Below, in pieces: positions 42,830 through 51,044 of a DNA stretch of 64,000 nucleotides (position 1 is the first letter of the stretch; each line of letters opens with the position of its first letter). Made by a program: the position numbers and the translations under genes. Where the stretch lies: NCBI GenBank assembly GCA_943372195.1, contig CALRXS010000006.1, positions 62,001 to 126,000 of the forward strand, written 5' to 3'. The notes under the pieces are model-generated. The model searched no databases. It was not told the origin of the DNA and saw only the letters and a list, made by a program, of their open reading frames with translations. The stretch is from JAEYZM01 sp943372195 (lineage in GTDB: Bacteria > Bacteroidota > Bacteroidia > Sphingobacteriales > Sphingobacteriaceae).

Positions 42830-43710
42830 TGAAAATCGCTATAGCTTCTTACATCGATACTGGCAGATACGAATCAATGGTACCCGATGAAGATCAAATG
42901 TTACTAAAACTTTTTAAAGAAAAGGGTCACGATGTTGAACTATTAGTTTGGGACGAGCCTTCTATTCTTTGGGAAAATTATGACTGTGTAGTGATTAAAT
43001 CTACTTGGGATTATTTCATTGGTAAAATTGAAAAGTTCTACGTTTGGTTAGACTTACTAAAAAGTAAAAATATTAAATGCTTGAACCATCCTGATATTAT
43101 AAAATGGAATGCTGATAAACATTATTTACTTGATATTGAAAAAGCTGGACTTAAAATAGTACCAACCATTATAGTAGAAAGAAAAAATAAAATAAATTTA
43201 GAATTTGCTTTTGAAAAATTCAACACTGATGAAATAGTTGTAAAACCATGTGTTTCAGGTGCAGCAATGAATACTTTTAGAATTGATAAAAATTATACTT
43301 CGGATGTTGAATCTAAAATAAATGCATTGCTATTAGAAGATTCATTTATCATTCAACCATTGAAAAAAGAAATTTTAGAAGAGGGGGAATGGTCTTTTGT
43401 GTATTTTAATCAAAAGTTTTCACATCATTTATTGAAGTCAGGTAAAGAAGATGATTTTAGAGTTCAACATTTCTGGGGTGGTAGCATAAATACTCCTTCA
43501 TTTCAAAATGAAATGCTAGAACAAGCTAACAAATACATAGAGCATTTTGCAAAAGAGACTTTATATGCAAGAGTTGATGCTGTTTGGTCTAATAATCAAT
43601 TAGAACTAATGGAACTAGAATTAATAGAGCCCTATTTGTTTTTCTTTACCAACGAAGAATCATTAAATAATTATTATATTGCTTTTAAAGAACTATATAA
43701 TTCTAAATAA
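42829..43710 (+). CDS. ATP-grasp domain protein
   Basis: A protein of 293 residues. The N-terminal domain contains WDEPSILWENYDCVVIKSTWDYF, the ATP-grasp core has EIVVKPCVSGAAMNTFRI, SFIIQPLKKEILEEGEWSFVYFNQKFSHHLLK, and the metal-binding end ARVDAVWSNNQLELMELELIEPYLFF, where Glu and Asn usually hold Mg. It resembles glutathione-synthase-like and RimK-like ligases, which join a carboxylate to an amine using ATP. The substrate is unknown. It overlaps rarA by 1 nt and is followed after 1 nt by a secreted thioredoxin-like gene. Confidence 0.82.
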   Translation: MKIAIASYIDTGRYESMVPDEDQMLLKLFKEKGHDVELLVWDEPSILWENYDCVVIKSTWDYFIGKIEKFYVWLDLLKSKNIKCLNHPDIIKWNADKHYLLDIEKAGLKIVPTIIVERKNKINLEFAFEKFNTDEIVVKPCVSGAAMNTFRIDKNYTSDVESKINALLLEDSFIIQPLKKEILEEGEWSFVYFNQKFSHHLLKSGKEDDFRVQHFWGGSINTPSFQNEMLEQANKYIEHFAKETLYARVDAVWSNNQLELMELELIEPYLFFFTNEESLNNYYIAFKELYNSK

Positions 43711-43711
43711 A

Positions 43712-44185
43712 ATGAAAAAATTATTAACGATAGCCATAGTCTTATTTGCCACTTTAGGTTTTGCACAAGAGAAAGCTTTTACTTTATATGATGTTACGGC
43801 TGACCCTTATAAACAAATTGAAACTGCAAAGATTCAAGCTCAAAAAGAAAATAAAAACATCTTAATACAAGCGGGTGGTAATTGGTGTAAATGGTGTAAA
43901 TATTTTCACAAATTTAGCAATGAAAATGTGAAAATTGATTCTATACTTAAGGCTGACTATGTAGTATTACATGTAAACTTTAGTAAAGAAAACAAGAATG
44001 AAAAGTTCTTCAAAGAATATAATAATCCGGGTCGATTTGGCTACCCAGCTTTTTTGGTTTTAAATAATTCTGGTGAATTATTACATATTCAAGACTCTGG
44101 CTATCTAGAAGAAGAACAAGGTTACTCTGAAGAAAAAGTAAGTAGATTTTTATTATTGTGGAATGTAAAATCAACAAAGAAATAA
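43712..44185 (+). CDS. Secreted thioredoxin-fold protein (WCKWC)
   Basis: A protein of 157 residues. Residues 1-19 form a signal peptide (ending LGFAQ). The redox motif is WCKWC at residues 58-62, preceded by NILIQAGGNW, and the cis-proline region is in RFGYPAFLVLNNSGELL. It belongs to the thioredoxin_7 / DsbD-gamma-like group of periplasmic disulfide proteins. The ATG at 43712 is chosen rather than an in-frame start inside the previous gene. Its stop codon lies within the hairpin terminator 44177-44212. Confidence 0.85.
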   Translation: MKKLLTIAIVLFATLGFAQEKAFTLYDVTADPYKQIETAKIQAQKENKNILIQAGGNWCKWCKYFHKFSNENVKIDSILKADYVVLHVNFSKENKNEKFFKEYNNPGRFGYPAFLVLNNSGELLHIQDSGYLEEEQGYSEEKVSRFLLLWNVKSTKK

Positions 44186-44212
44186 GCTTGTAATTCTACA
44201 AGCTTATTTCTT
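44177..44212. terminator. Two-way terminator, 16-bp perfect stem
   Basis: Stem AAGAAATAAGCTTGTA (44177-44192), ATTC loop, exact complement 44197-44212. It contains the stop codon of the thioredoxin-like gene and separates it from the convergent gene ending at 44219. Confidence 0.85.
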
Positions 44213-44218
44213 CAGATA

Positions 44219-45628
44219 TTACTTTTTAGATTGACAAACAAATGTTGTTTTAGGTAATGCTGTTTTACTTATAGCATTATAACCTCCCGCTATCTCCGTA
44301 AAGTTATCATATCCTCTCATTTTTAATATTGATGCTGCAATCATGCTTCTATAACCACCTGCACAATGCATATAAAAATGTTTTTCTTTAGGGTAAGAAG
44401 CTAATTGCTCATTGATATAATCTAGTGGTATGTTCACTGCATTTTCTAAATGCTCTGCCTCAAATTCACCTGGCTTTCTTACATCAACAACCATATCATG
44501 TTTTAATGATAGTTCTTTTTCAAATTCTTCAGCAGTGATTCGCTTTATTTTATCTACTTCTTTACCTTCAGCTTGCCAAGCAGATAAACCACCTTCTAAA
44601 TAACCAACTACATAATCATAGCCTACTCTAGCCAATCGCATAACCGTTTCTTCTTCTTTACCTGGCTCTGTTATTAATAAAATTTCTTGTTTAACATTTG
44701 GTATTAATGCTCCAACCCATGGTGCAAATTGTCCGTCTAAACCAATATTTATAGAATTTGGAACAAAACCGTTTCTGTACAAATCAGCGTTGCGAGTATC
44801 TAACATTACAGCTTCTGTCTCATTTGCTGCAATCTCAAATTCTTCTGGAGATAATGCTTTTAGTCCGCGTTCCATCACCTCATTAATATTATCATAACCT
44901 AATTTATTCATCGCTACATTTTGCGGGAAATAAACTGGCGGAGGCATTAATCCATCGGTTACTTCTTTTACAAATTCAGCCTCTGTCATATCTGCTCTTA
45001 ATGCGTAATTGAATTGCTTTTGTTCACCGATTGTAGACACGGTTTCTTTGCTCATGTTTTTACCACATGCTGAACCAGCACCGTGCGCTGGGTAAACCAC
45101 CACATCATCTGCTAGAGTCATCACTTTTGTTCTTAGAGATTTATATAATGTCGCTGCTAACTCTTCTTGCGTCATATGTGCAGCCTTTTGTGCTAAATCT
45201 GGTCGGCCTACATCTCCTATAAATAATGTATCACCTGTGAATAATGAATGGTCTTTGCCGTTCTCGTCAATCAATAAATAACAAGTGCTTTCCATAGTAT
45301 GCCCTGGTGTATGAATAACCTTTATCTTGATCTTACCTATATTTAATACTTCAGAATCTGTGGCAATATGAGCTGTAAAGCTTGGGTTAGCATTCGGACC
45401 ATAAACAATAGTGGCACCAGTGGCTTTAGCCAAATCAACGTGCCCGCTTACAAAGTCAGCATGAAAATGCGTCTCTAATATATATTTGATTTTTACTCCG
45501 TCTCTTTCTGCTCTATCTAAATAAGGCTTTATCTCTCTTAAAGGGTCAATAATTATAGCCTCATTTTCACTCGTAATGTAATAAGCTCCTTGAGCTAAAC
45601 AGCCAGTATAGATTTGTTCGATTTTCAT
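44219..45628 (-). CDS. Metallo-beta-lactamase / double rhodanese protein (persulfide dioxygenase-like)
   Basis: A protein of 469 residues. Residues 1-245 are a metallo-beta-lactamase domain with HFHADF (H54, H56, D58), H63, HTPGHTMESTCYLL, FTGDTLFIGDVGRPD and VYPAHGAGSACG, typical of ETHE1-like persulfide dioxygenases. Rhodanese domain 1 (about 265-365) has EPGKEEE where the active Cys loop should be, so it looks inactive. Rhodanese domain 2 (about 375-460) has an active-site loop CAGGYRS with C422. It likely handles persulfides in sulfide detoxification in the cytoplasm. It has its own promoter at 45646-45653 with a short leader. Confidence 0.9.
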   Translation of the reverse strand: MKIEQIYTGCLAQGAYYITSENEAIIIDPLREIKPYLDRAERDGVKIKYILETHFHADFVSGHVDLAKATGATIVYGPNANPSFTAHIATDSEVLNIGKIKIKVIHTPGHTMESTCYLLIDENGKDHSLFTGDTLFIGDVGRPDLAQKAAHMTQEELAATLYKSLRTKVMTLADDVVVYPAHGAGSACGKNMSKETVSTIGEQKQFNYALRADMTEAEFVKEVTDGLMPPPVYFPQNVAMNKLGYDNINEVMERGLKALSPEEFEIAANETEAVMLDTRNADLYRNGFVPNSINIGLDGQFAPWVGALIPNVKQEILLITEPGKEEETVMRLARVGYDYVVGYLEGGLSAWQAEGKEVDKIKRITAEEFEKELSLKHDMVVDVRKPGEFEAEHLENAVNIPLDYINEQLASYPKEKHFYMHCAGGYRSMIAASILKMRGYDNFTEIAGGYNAISKTALPKTTFVCQSKK

Positions 45629-45645
45629 AACTCAAATTATATAAT

Positions 45646-45653
45646 CAAATATA
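45646..45653 (-). promoter_or_regulatory. -7 promoter element (TATATTTG on minus strand)
   Basis: TAnnTTTG match on the minus strand, 17 nt upstream of the start codon at 45628. Confidence 0.6.
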
Positions 45654-45732
45654 AGATTTAACATTTATAAAATTACTTTGTTTTTATCAGCAATTACGTA
45701 TATAAATAGCTATTTTTAACGTTTAATTATCT

Positions 45733-48700
45733 ATGTCAAAAAATAATTCATACCAATTACTAATTGAGAAACTAGATGCTTTCATTAGAAAGTTTTACCT
45801 CAATAAACTAATAAGAGGTAGTATTTATTTTTTAAGTGTTTTACTTATTACCTTTTTAGTACTTAACACCCTCGAGTATTTCTTCTATTTAAAGCCCGTA
45901 TACAAAATAGTCTTGCTTATTGTAAGTAGCATTTCATTGTCTGCATTATTAACTTTATATATAATTATTCCTCTCATAAAATATTACAAATTAGGCTCTG
46001 TAATTACTCATAAAAAAGCAGCCGAAATTATTGGCGAACATTTTAATGAGGTGAAAGATAAATTAATTAATACGCTAGAATTATATGAACAGTCTACCAA
46101 TGCTTCAGAACACCATGAATTAATTGAAGCTAGTATAAATCAAAAAATTGCTGATATAAAAACAATTCCATTTGTTAAGGCTATTGATCTTAATAAAAAC
46201 AAAAAATACATTAAGTATGTAATTGCACCAATTATAATTACTCTAATTATTTTAATTATATCACCAGGTTTTATTGAAAAGGGAACTGAGCGCTTAATTA
46301 ATTACAATACACAATTTGAAAAGCCAGCACCTTTCAAATTTATACTTAAGAATAAAAAACTTAGTATAAACCAAGGCGAAAACTTAACGATTTCCTTAAA
46401 TATTGAAGGCAATGAATTACCACAAGATGTGTATTTGCATTTAGAGGAAAGTATTTATAAACTAGATAAGAAAGACCTTAGTAATTTCGAATATCAATTG
46501 CAAAACCTGCAAGCAAACTCTTCATTTTATTTTAGTGCCGCTGGATATAATTCTAAATCTTTTAATCTTGAAATTATAGCTAAACCCATTGTTTCAGCGT
46601 TTAGCATTGATATAAATTACCCCGATTATACCGGTCGTAAAGATGAAAGAGTAAAAAATATTGGTGATTTAACTATTCCAGAAGGCTCTATACTATCTTG
46701 GAGCTTTAATACTCAAAACTTAAATGAGCTATATTTTAAATTAGATAAAGAGTCTATTCTTTTAAGAGCTGAAAAAGATGTATTAAGCTATGCTCGTAAA
46801 ATAAAAAATTCTAGCAACTACAGTATAATTCCAGTACATCCGAAGAATTTAAACGTAGACACATTAAAATACTTTATTGATGTTATAAAAGATCAGAACC
46901 CCAGTATTGTTGTTGAACAAACAAGAGATAGTGTAAACACTAAACGTTTTTATTTTTCAGGAATCATAAATGATGATTACGGATTCAATAAATTACTATT
47001 CATCACAAAACAAAAAACAGGTGAAATAAAATTAGTGAATGTGCCTATACAAAAAACAAGTAATTCACAACGATTCTATCATTATTGGGAGGTGGGACCT
47101 TCAACCATAGAAGATGTTGATTATTATTTTGAGGTATATGACAATGATGGTGTAAATGGTTCTAAAAAAACTAGAAGTCAAATTATGCGCTTCGAGTTAC
47201 CTACTGAAAAAGAAATCAATAAAGAGCTAAACAAAAATTCTGAGCAATTAAAAGATCAGCTAAAAGACGCTATTAAAAAATCTGAACAAATTCAGAAAGA
47301 TGCTAAAAAACTAAATGAGAAGTTAATAAATCAAAAATCGATACGTTACGAAGAGAAGAAACAAATTAATGATTTAATTGAACGCCAAAAAGATGTTGAA
47401 TCTCTTGTTAAAGATATTCAAGAGCAATTGAAAAAATCTAATCAATTCGAAGAAGACTATAAAAAGGTAAGTCCAGAGTTACTCGAAAAGAAAAAGCAAC
47501 TTGAGGAATTATTCGAAAACCTATTAGATGAAAAAACTAAAAATCTAATTAAAGAGTTAGAAAAACTTTTAGAGCAAAACAACAAAGAACTATCTCAAGA
47601 TCAATTGCAGAAAATGCAATTAGAAAACAAGCAGCTAGAAAAAGAGATGGATCGAATGCTTGAGATGTATAAGCAAATGGAGTTTGAGCAAAAGTTAAAA
47701 GAGAATATCGACAAACTTGAAAAACTTTCTAAAGAACAAGAAAAACTTTCTGAGGAGTCAAAAAACAAAAATTCTAAAGCTGAAGATCTTAAGAAAAAAC
47801 AAGAAGATTTAAACAAAAAATTCAATGAGGTAAAAAAAGAAATTCAAGAATTAGAAAATAAAAATAAAGAGCTAGAGGAGCCTGAAGATTTTCAGAACCC
47901 TAAAGAAGAGATGAACGATATTCAAAATGAAATCGATAAAGCTTCTGAAGAACTGTCAAAACAAAATAACAAGAAAGCTTCTGACTCTCAAAAAAAGGCT
48001 GCAGATAAAATGAAGCAATTATCGAAGAAAATGGAATCTATGCAAATGCAAGGAGAGGCCATGGAACTCGATTTAAATATAAAAGCATTACGTCAAATAT
48101 TAGATAATTTGATTACTGCCTCTTTCAATCAAGAAAAAACCATGGAGGCAATTAAGAAAACTTCTACTAACGATCCTCAATATGTTGCACTAACTCTAAA
48201 ACAAAAAAATATAAAAGACGATGTGCAACTCATTCAAGATAGTTTATATGCATTAAGTAAAAAGGTTGTACAAATTAAACCTTTTATCAATAGAGAAGTA
48301 GAGAGTATAAACCAACAAGTTATTAAAAGTATAGAGGCATTAGCTGAAAGAAAGACAAACGAAGCGGTAGTTCGCCAACAATATGCAATGACTTCAATGA
48401 ATAACTTAGCTCTGTTACTAAGTGAAATTTTATCTCAAATGCAAGATGAAATGAATGAAAGCAAAAGTCAGGGTAAACCTGGTTCAAAGCCTGGAAAGAA
48501 AAAGGGGAAAGGGCAAGGTCAATCTATTTCTAAAATGCAGGAGCAGCTAAATAAACAGATAGAGGAGATGAAGAACGGGCAGAAGCCAGGACAAAAACCC
48601 GGGCAAGGTAAAGGGGGGCAAGGTAAAATGTCAGAACAGTTAGCAAAAATGGCTGCGCAACAACAAGCTATTAGAAATGCTTTAAATCAATTAGAAAAAG

Positions 48701-49053
48701 AATTGAATAACGGAGGACAAGGTGGAAGTTCTAATCAACTAAATCAGTTGAAAAAAGAAATGGAAAAAACGGAGACTGAACTTTATAATAAAGTTATTTC
48801 ACAAGAAACGTTAAATAGACAAAAAGAAATTATGACTCGCTTACTAGAAGCAGAAAAAGCTGCACGTGAAAGAGAACTAGATAATAAAAGAGAGTCAAAG
48901 TCTGCTGATGATAATTATGATAAACCCAATTTGAAATTTGAAGAATACAAAAAAGAGAAAATGAAAGAATTGGAGTTAATTAAAACTGTTCCTCCGGGCT
49001 TAGATCCATACTACAAAGAAAAAGTAAATACCTATTTTAAAAAGACACCATAA
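45733..49053 (+). CDS. DUF4175 family protein
   Basis: A protein of 1106 residues. There are membrane helices near 27-48, 55-82 and 155-177. After them comes an extracytoplasmic beta-rich region (about 190-490) with a phrase near residue 300 that reads INYPDYTGRKDERV. A long coiled coil (about 490-800) is very rich in Lys, Glu, Gln and Asn, and a low-complexity stretch of Gly, Lys, Pro and Gln (about 910-980) follows. The layout matches the Bacteroidota DUF4175 family, whose function is unknown. Two genes follow with 1-nt overlaps (ybeY and a reductase-like gene), so they are translated together. Confidence 0.85.
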   Translation: MSKNNSYQLLIEKLDAFIRKFYLNKLIRGSIYFLSVLLITFLVLNTLEYFFYLKPVYKIVLLIVSSISLSALLTLYIIIPLIKYYKLGSVITHKKAAEIIGEHFNEVKDKLINTLELYEQSTNASEHHELIEASINQKIADIKTIPFVKAIDLNKNKKYIKYVIAPIIITLIILIISPGFIEKGTERLINYNTQFEKPAPFKFILKNKKLSINQGENLTISLNIEGNELPQDVYLHLEESIYKLDKKDLSNFEYQLQNLQANSSFYFSAAGYNSKSFNLEIIAKPIVSAFSIDINYPDYTGRKDERVKNIGDLTIPEGSILSWSFNTQNLNELYFKLDKESILLRAEKDVLSYARKIKNSSNYSIIPVHPKNLNVDTLKYFIDVIKDQNPSIVVEQTRDSVNTKRFYFSGIINDDYGFNKLLFITKQKTGEIKLVNVPIQKTSNSQRFYHYWEVGPSTIEDVDYYFEVYDNDGVNGSKKTRSQIMRFELPTEKEINKELNKNSEQLKDQLKDAIKKSEQIQKDAKKLNEKLINQKSIRYEEKKQINDLIERQKDVESLVKDIQEQLKKSNQFEEDYKKVSPELLEKKKQLEELFENLLDEKTKNLIKELEKLLEQNNKELSQDQLQKMQLENKQLEKEMDRMLEMYKQMEFEQKLKENIDKLEKLSKEQEKLSEESKNKNSKAEDLKKKQEDLNKKFNEVKKEIQELENKNKELEEPEDFQNPKEEMNDIQNEIDKASEELSKQNNKKASDSQKKAADKMKQLSKKMESMQMQGEAMELDLNIKALRQILDNLITASFNQEKTMEAIKKTSTNDPQYVALTLKQKNIKDDVQLIQDSLYALSKKVVQIKPFINREVESINQQVIKSIEALAERKTNEAVVRQQYAMTSMNNLALLLSEILSQMQDEMNESKSQGKPGSKPGKKKGKGQGQSISKMQEQLNKQIEEMKNGQKPGQKPGQGKGGQGKMSEQLAKMAAQQQAIRNALNQLEKELNNGGQGGSSNQLNQLKKEMEKTETELYNKVISQETLNRQKEIMTRLLEAEKAARERELDNKRESKSADDNYDKPNLKFEEYKKEKMKELELIKTVPPGLDPYYKEKVNTYFKKTP

Positions 49054-49475
49054 TGGCTATACATTTTTTTGAAGAAGATATTACCTCTAATTTAAAAAAG
49101 AAGAAGGATACTAAGAATTGGCTAAAAGAAAGTATTCAAATTGAAGGTAAAAAACTCGGCACATTGAACTATGTATTTTGTAGTGATGAATATTTACACA
49201 AAATGAATGTAGATTTTTTACAGCACGATACATTAACCGACATTATAACTTTCGATCAATCTGAAATTGAAAACAAAATAGAAGGTGATATATTTATTAG
49301 TGTTGAAAGAGTACAAGAGAATGCGAAAAAATTTAATACTACATATGTTGATGAATTAAATAGGGTGATGATTCACGGAGCTCTGCATTTAATAGGATAC
49401 AAAGACAAAAAGAAAGCTGATCAAGAATTAATGAGAAGCAAAGAAGATTATTATTTATCAACTAGAAAATTCTAA
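49053..49475 (+). CDS. ybeY: Endoribonuclease YbeY
   Basis: A protein of 140 residues involved in rRNA maturation and ribosome quality control. It has LNYVFCSDEYLHKMNVDFLQHDTLTDIITFD, GDIFISVERVQENAKKF and the zinc motif MIHGALHLIGYKDKKKADQEL with H108 and H112. The usual HGxLHLxGYDH ends in a third His; here the position reads GYKD, so the third ligand may be the Asp or another residue. This variant is thought to be common in Bacteroidota. It overlaps both neighbouring genes by 1 nt. Confidence 0.93.
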   Translation: MAIHFFEEDITSNLKKKKDTKNWLKESIQIEGKKLGTLNYVFCSDEYLHKMNVDFLQHDTLTDIITFDQSEIENKIEGDIFISVERVQENAKKFNTTYVDELNRVMIHGALHLIGYKDKKKADQELMRSKEDYYLSTRKF

Positions 49476-50146
49476 TGGCGAAGAAAGCAATTATTGTGGG
49501 GGCAAGTGGCTTAATAGGTAAATTCTGTTTAAGCTATTTATTAATGGATAAAAATTATACTGAAGTTATTGTTATAAGTAGGCAAGCTTTACCAATTAAA
49601 GACCAAAAGTTAAAAAACATAGTATGTGATTTTGACGAATTAGAAAAGTATGCTAATCAACTTGTTGCAGATGATGTTTTTTGTTGCTTAGGTACTACCA
49701 TTAAAGTTGCAGGTACAAAAGAAAACTTTAAAAAAGTAGATTTACTTTACCCTATAAAAGTTGCAAACATCACAAAGCGAAATGGAGCAACAAAATTCTT
49801 GGTTGTATCAGCAATGGGCGCAGATAAAAACTCTTCTATTTTCTATAATCAAGTAAAAGGAGAAATGGAAGAGCAATTAAAAGCTATAGGATTTAAAGGC
49901 TTGTATGTATTTAGACCTTCACTTTTATTGGGCTTGCGAAAAGAGTTTCGATTGGGAGAGAGAATTGCAATTATGAGTTCTAAACTCTGGGCGCCAATAC
50001 TATCAATTTTTGCTAAACAATATAAGCCAATAGATGCGATGGTTGTAGCTCATGCTATGTATCAAAAGGCTATAGATACAAATTTTGAAAACCAAAGCTA
50101 TAGTTCAGATATTATACAAGATATCTTTAACAAAAGAACTAAATAA
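49475..50146 (+). CDS. NAD(P)-binding reductase-like protein (TIP30/HTATIP2-like)
   Basis: A protein of 223 residues with an atypical short-chain dehydrogenase fold. The N-terminal nucleotide site is KAIIVGASGLIGKFCLSYLL, followed by EVIVISRQ, DDVFCCLGTTIKVAGTKENFKKVD, FLVVSAMGADKNSSIFYNQVKGEMEEQLKAIGFKGLYVFRPSLLLG. The conserved Y-x3-K reads YNQVK. It resembles the TIP30-like subgroup; the substrate is unknown. It is the last gene of the DUF4175-ybeY operon and is followed at once by a terminator. Confidence 0.85.
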   Translation: MAKKAIIVGASGLIGKFCLSYLLMDKNYTEVIVISRQALPIKDQKLKNIVCDFDELEKYANQLVADDVFCCLGTTIKVAGTKENFKKVDLLYPIKVANITKRNGATKFLVVSAMGADKNSSIFYNQVKGEMEEQLKAIGFKGLYVFRPSLLLGLRKEFRLGERIAIMSSKLWAPILSIFAKQYKPIDAMVVAHAMYQKAIDTNFENQSYSSDIIQDIFNKRTK

Positions 50147-50147
50147 A

Positions 50148-50182
50148 AAAAGGCTTGGTTTAAATTCTATACCAAGCCTTTT
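50148..50182. terminator. Two-way rho-independent terminator
   Basis: Stem AAAAGGCTTGGT (50148-50159) with ACCAAGCCTTTT (50171-50182). It lies between convergent genes, with A-run and T-run on the two sides. Confidence 0.9.
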
Positions 50183-50199
50183 AATTAAGATTCTAATTA

Positions 50200-50949
50200 T
50201 TATTTAGTACAAATAATAGTACCATTATCTTGTACGGTAACCTTCATTCTATTTCTTACACCAATTTGATGTAAAAACACATTATAATTAATTTGTGTAT
50301 TAGCCATTGTCAACTTTTCTGAAACCGCTCTAATATTATAATTACTATAAGTAACATTAACTGTATCTCTCACTACTTGTGGTAAAGTACCATACATTAC
50401 TCTTTCTGCTCTATATAAATAAGCATTATTAGTTAAACTAAACACTAATCTCTTTGGTAGTGTTTGTCCGTCTGATATCATAACATTCAAAATTAATCCA
50501 AAAGCACAAGATGAATCTCTTCTCGCACCAAAAATTGAATCATTAGGGTAGTTAGTGTTGATATATGAAGCTATTGCAGCTGGTACAGAATCTCTGATAC
50601 CACCATGACCTGGACCCCCGCCGTGATGTCCACCACCGTGATGCCCTCTCGGACCTCTTCCTCTTCCTTTACCTCTACCTAAAGCTTGTGCATTTTCAAC
50701 TATTTGGCCATTAGAGTTTAAAGCAACCATTTCTGATGTATTTAATTCTACTAAAAAGTCAGCATCTGAATTGCTTACGCTGTATGCAGCAACAATATCA
50801 GCATCAGGGTAATTCTCAGCTATTGAATTGGTAACAGGTAATGATAACTCAGAAACAGAAATGTTCTGAAAATTCGGTTGAATTTGTTCTTTTGAACAAG
50901 AGCTTAATATCACTACCAAGGATATTAAAGCTAAAAACGTTTTTTTCAT
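50200..50949 (-). CDS. Lipoprotein with PepSY-like repeats and Gly/His-rich linker
   Basis: A protein of 249 residues. The lipobox is LSSC with Cys at residue 18, so it is anchored to a membrane. Two stretches resemble PepSY-like units (PVTNSIAENYPDADIVAAYSV and VPAAIASYINTNYPNDSIFGA). Between them a linker of about 30 residues is rich in Gly, His and Arg (GRGKGRGRGPRGHHGGGHHG), which could bind metal ions. The rest is beta-rich and ends DNGTIICTK. The function is not known. Terminators flank it on both sides. Confidence 0.75.
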   Translation of the reverse strand: MKKTFLALISLVVILSSCSKEQIQPNFQNISVSELSLPVTNSIAENYPDADIVAAYSVSNSDADFLVELNTSEMVALNSNGQIVENAQALGRGKGRGRGPRGHHGGGHHGGGPGHGGIRDSVPAAIASYINTNYPNDSIFGARRDSSCAFGLILNVMISDGQTLPKRLVFSLTNNAYLYRAERVMYGTLPQVVRDTVNVTYSNYNIRAVSEKLTMANTQINYNVFLHQIGVRNRMKVTVQDNGTIICTK

Positions 50950-51000
50950 CTTATATGGGATTTATACATCTATGACGATAGAAATAATAAAAGGTTTAAA

Positions 51001-51030
51001 ATAAAAAAAGGGGCTGAATTCAGCCCCTTT
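51001..51030 (-). terminator. Terminator after the large T9SS gene
   Basis: Perfect 24-nt palindrome 51007-51030 (AAAGGGGCTGAA and its complement) with a run of T on the minus strand. Confidence 0.9.
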
Positions 51031-51044
51031 CATTTATTGTATAA

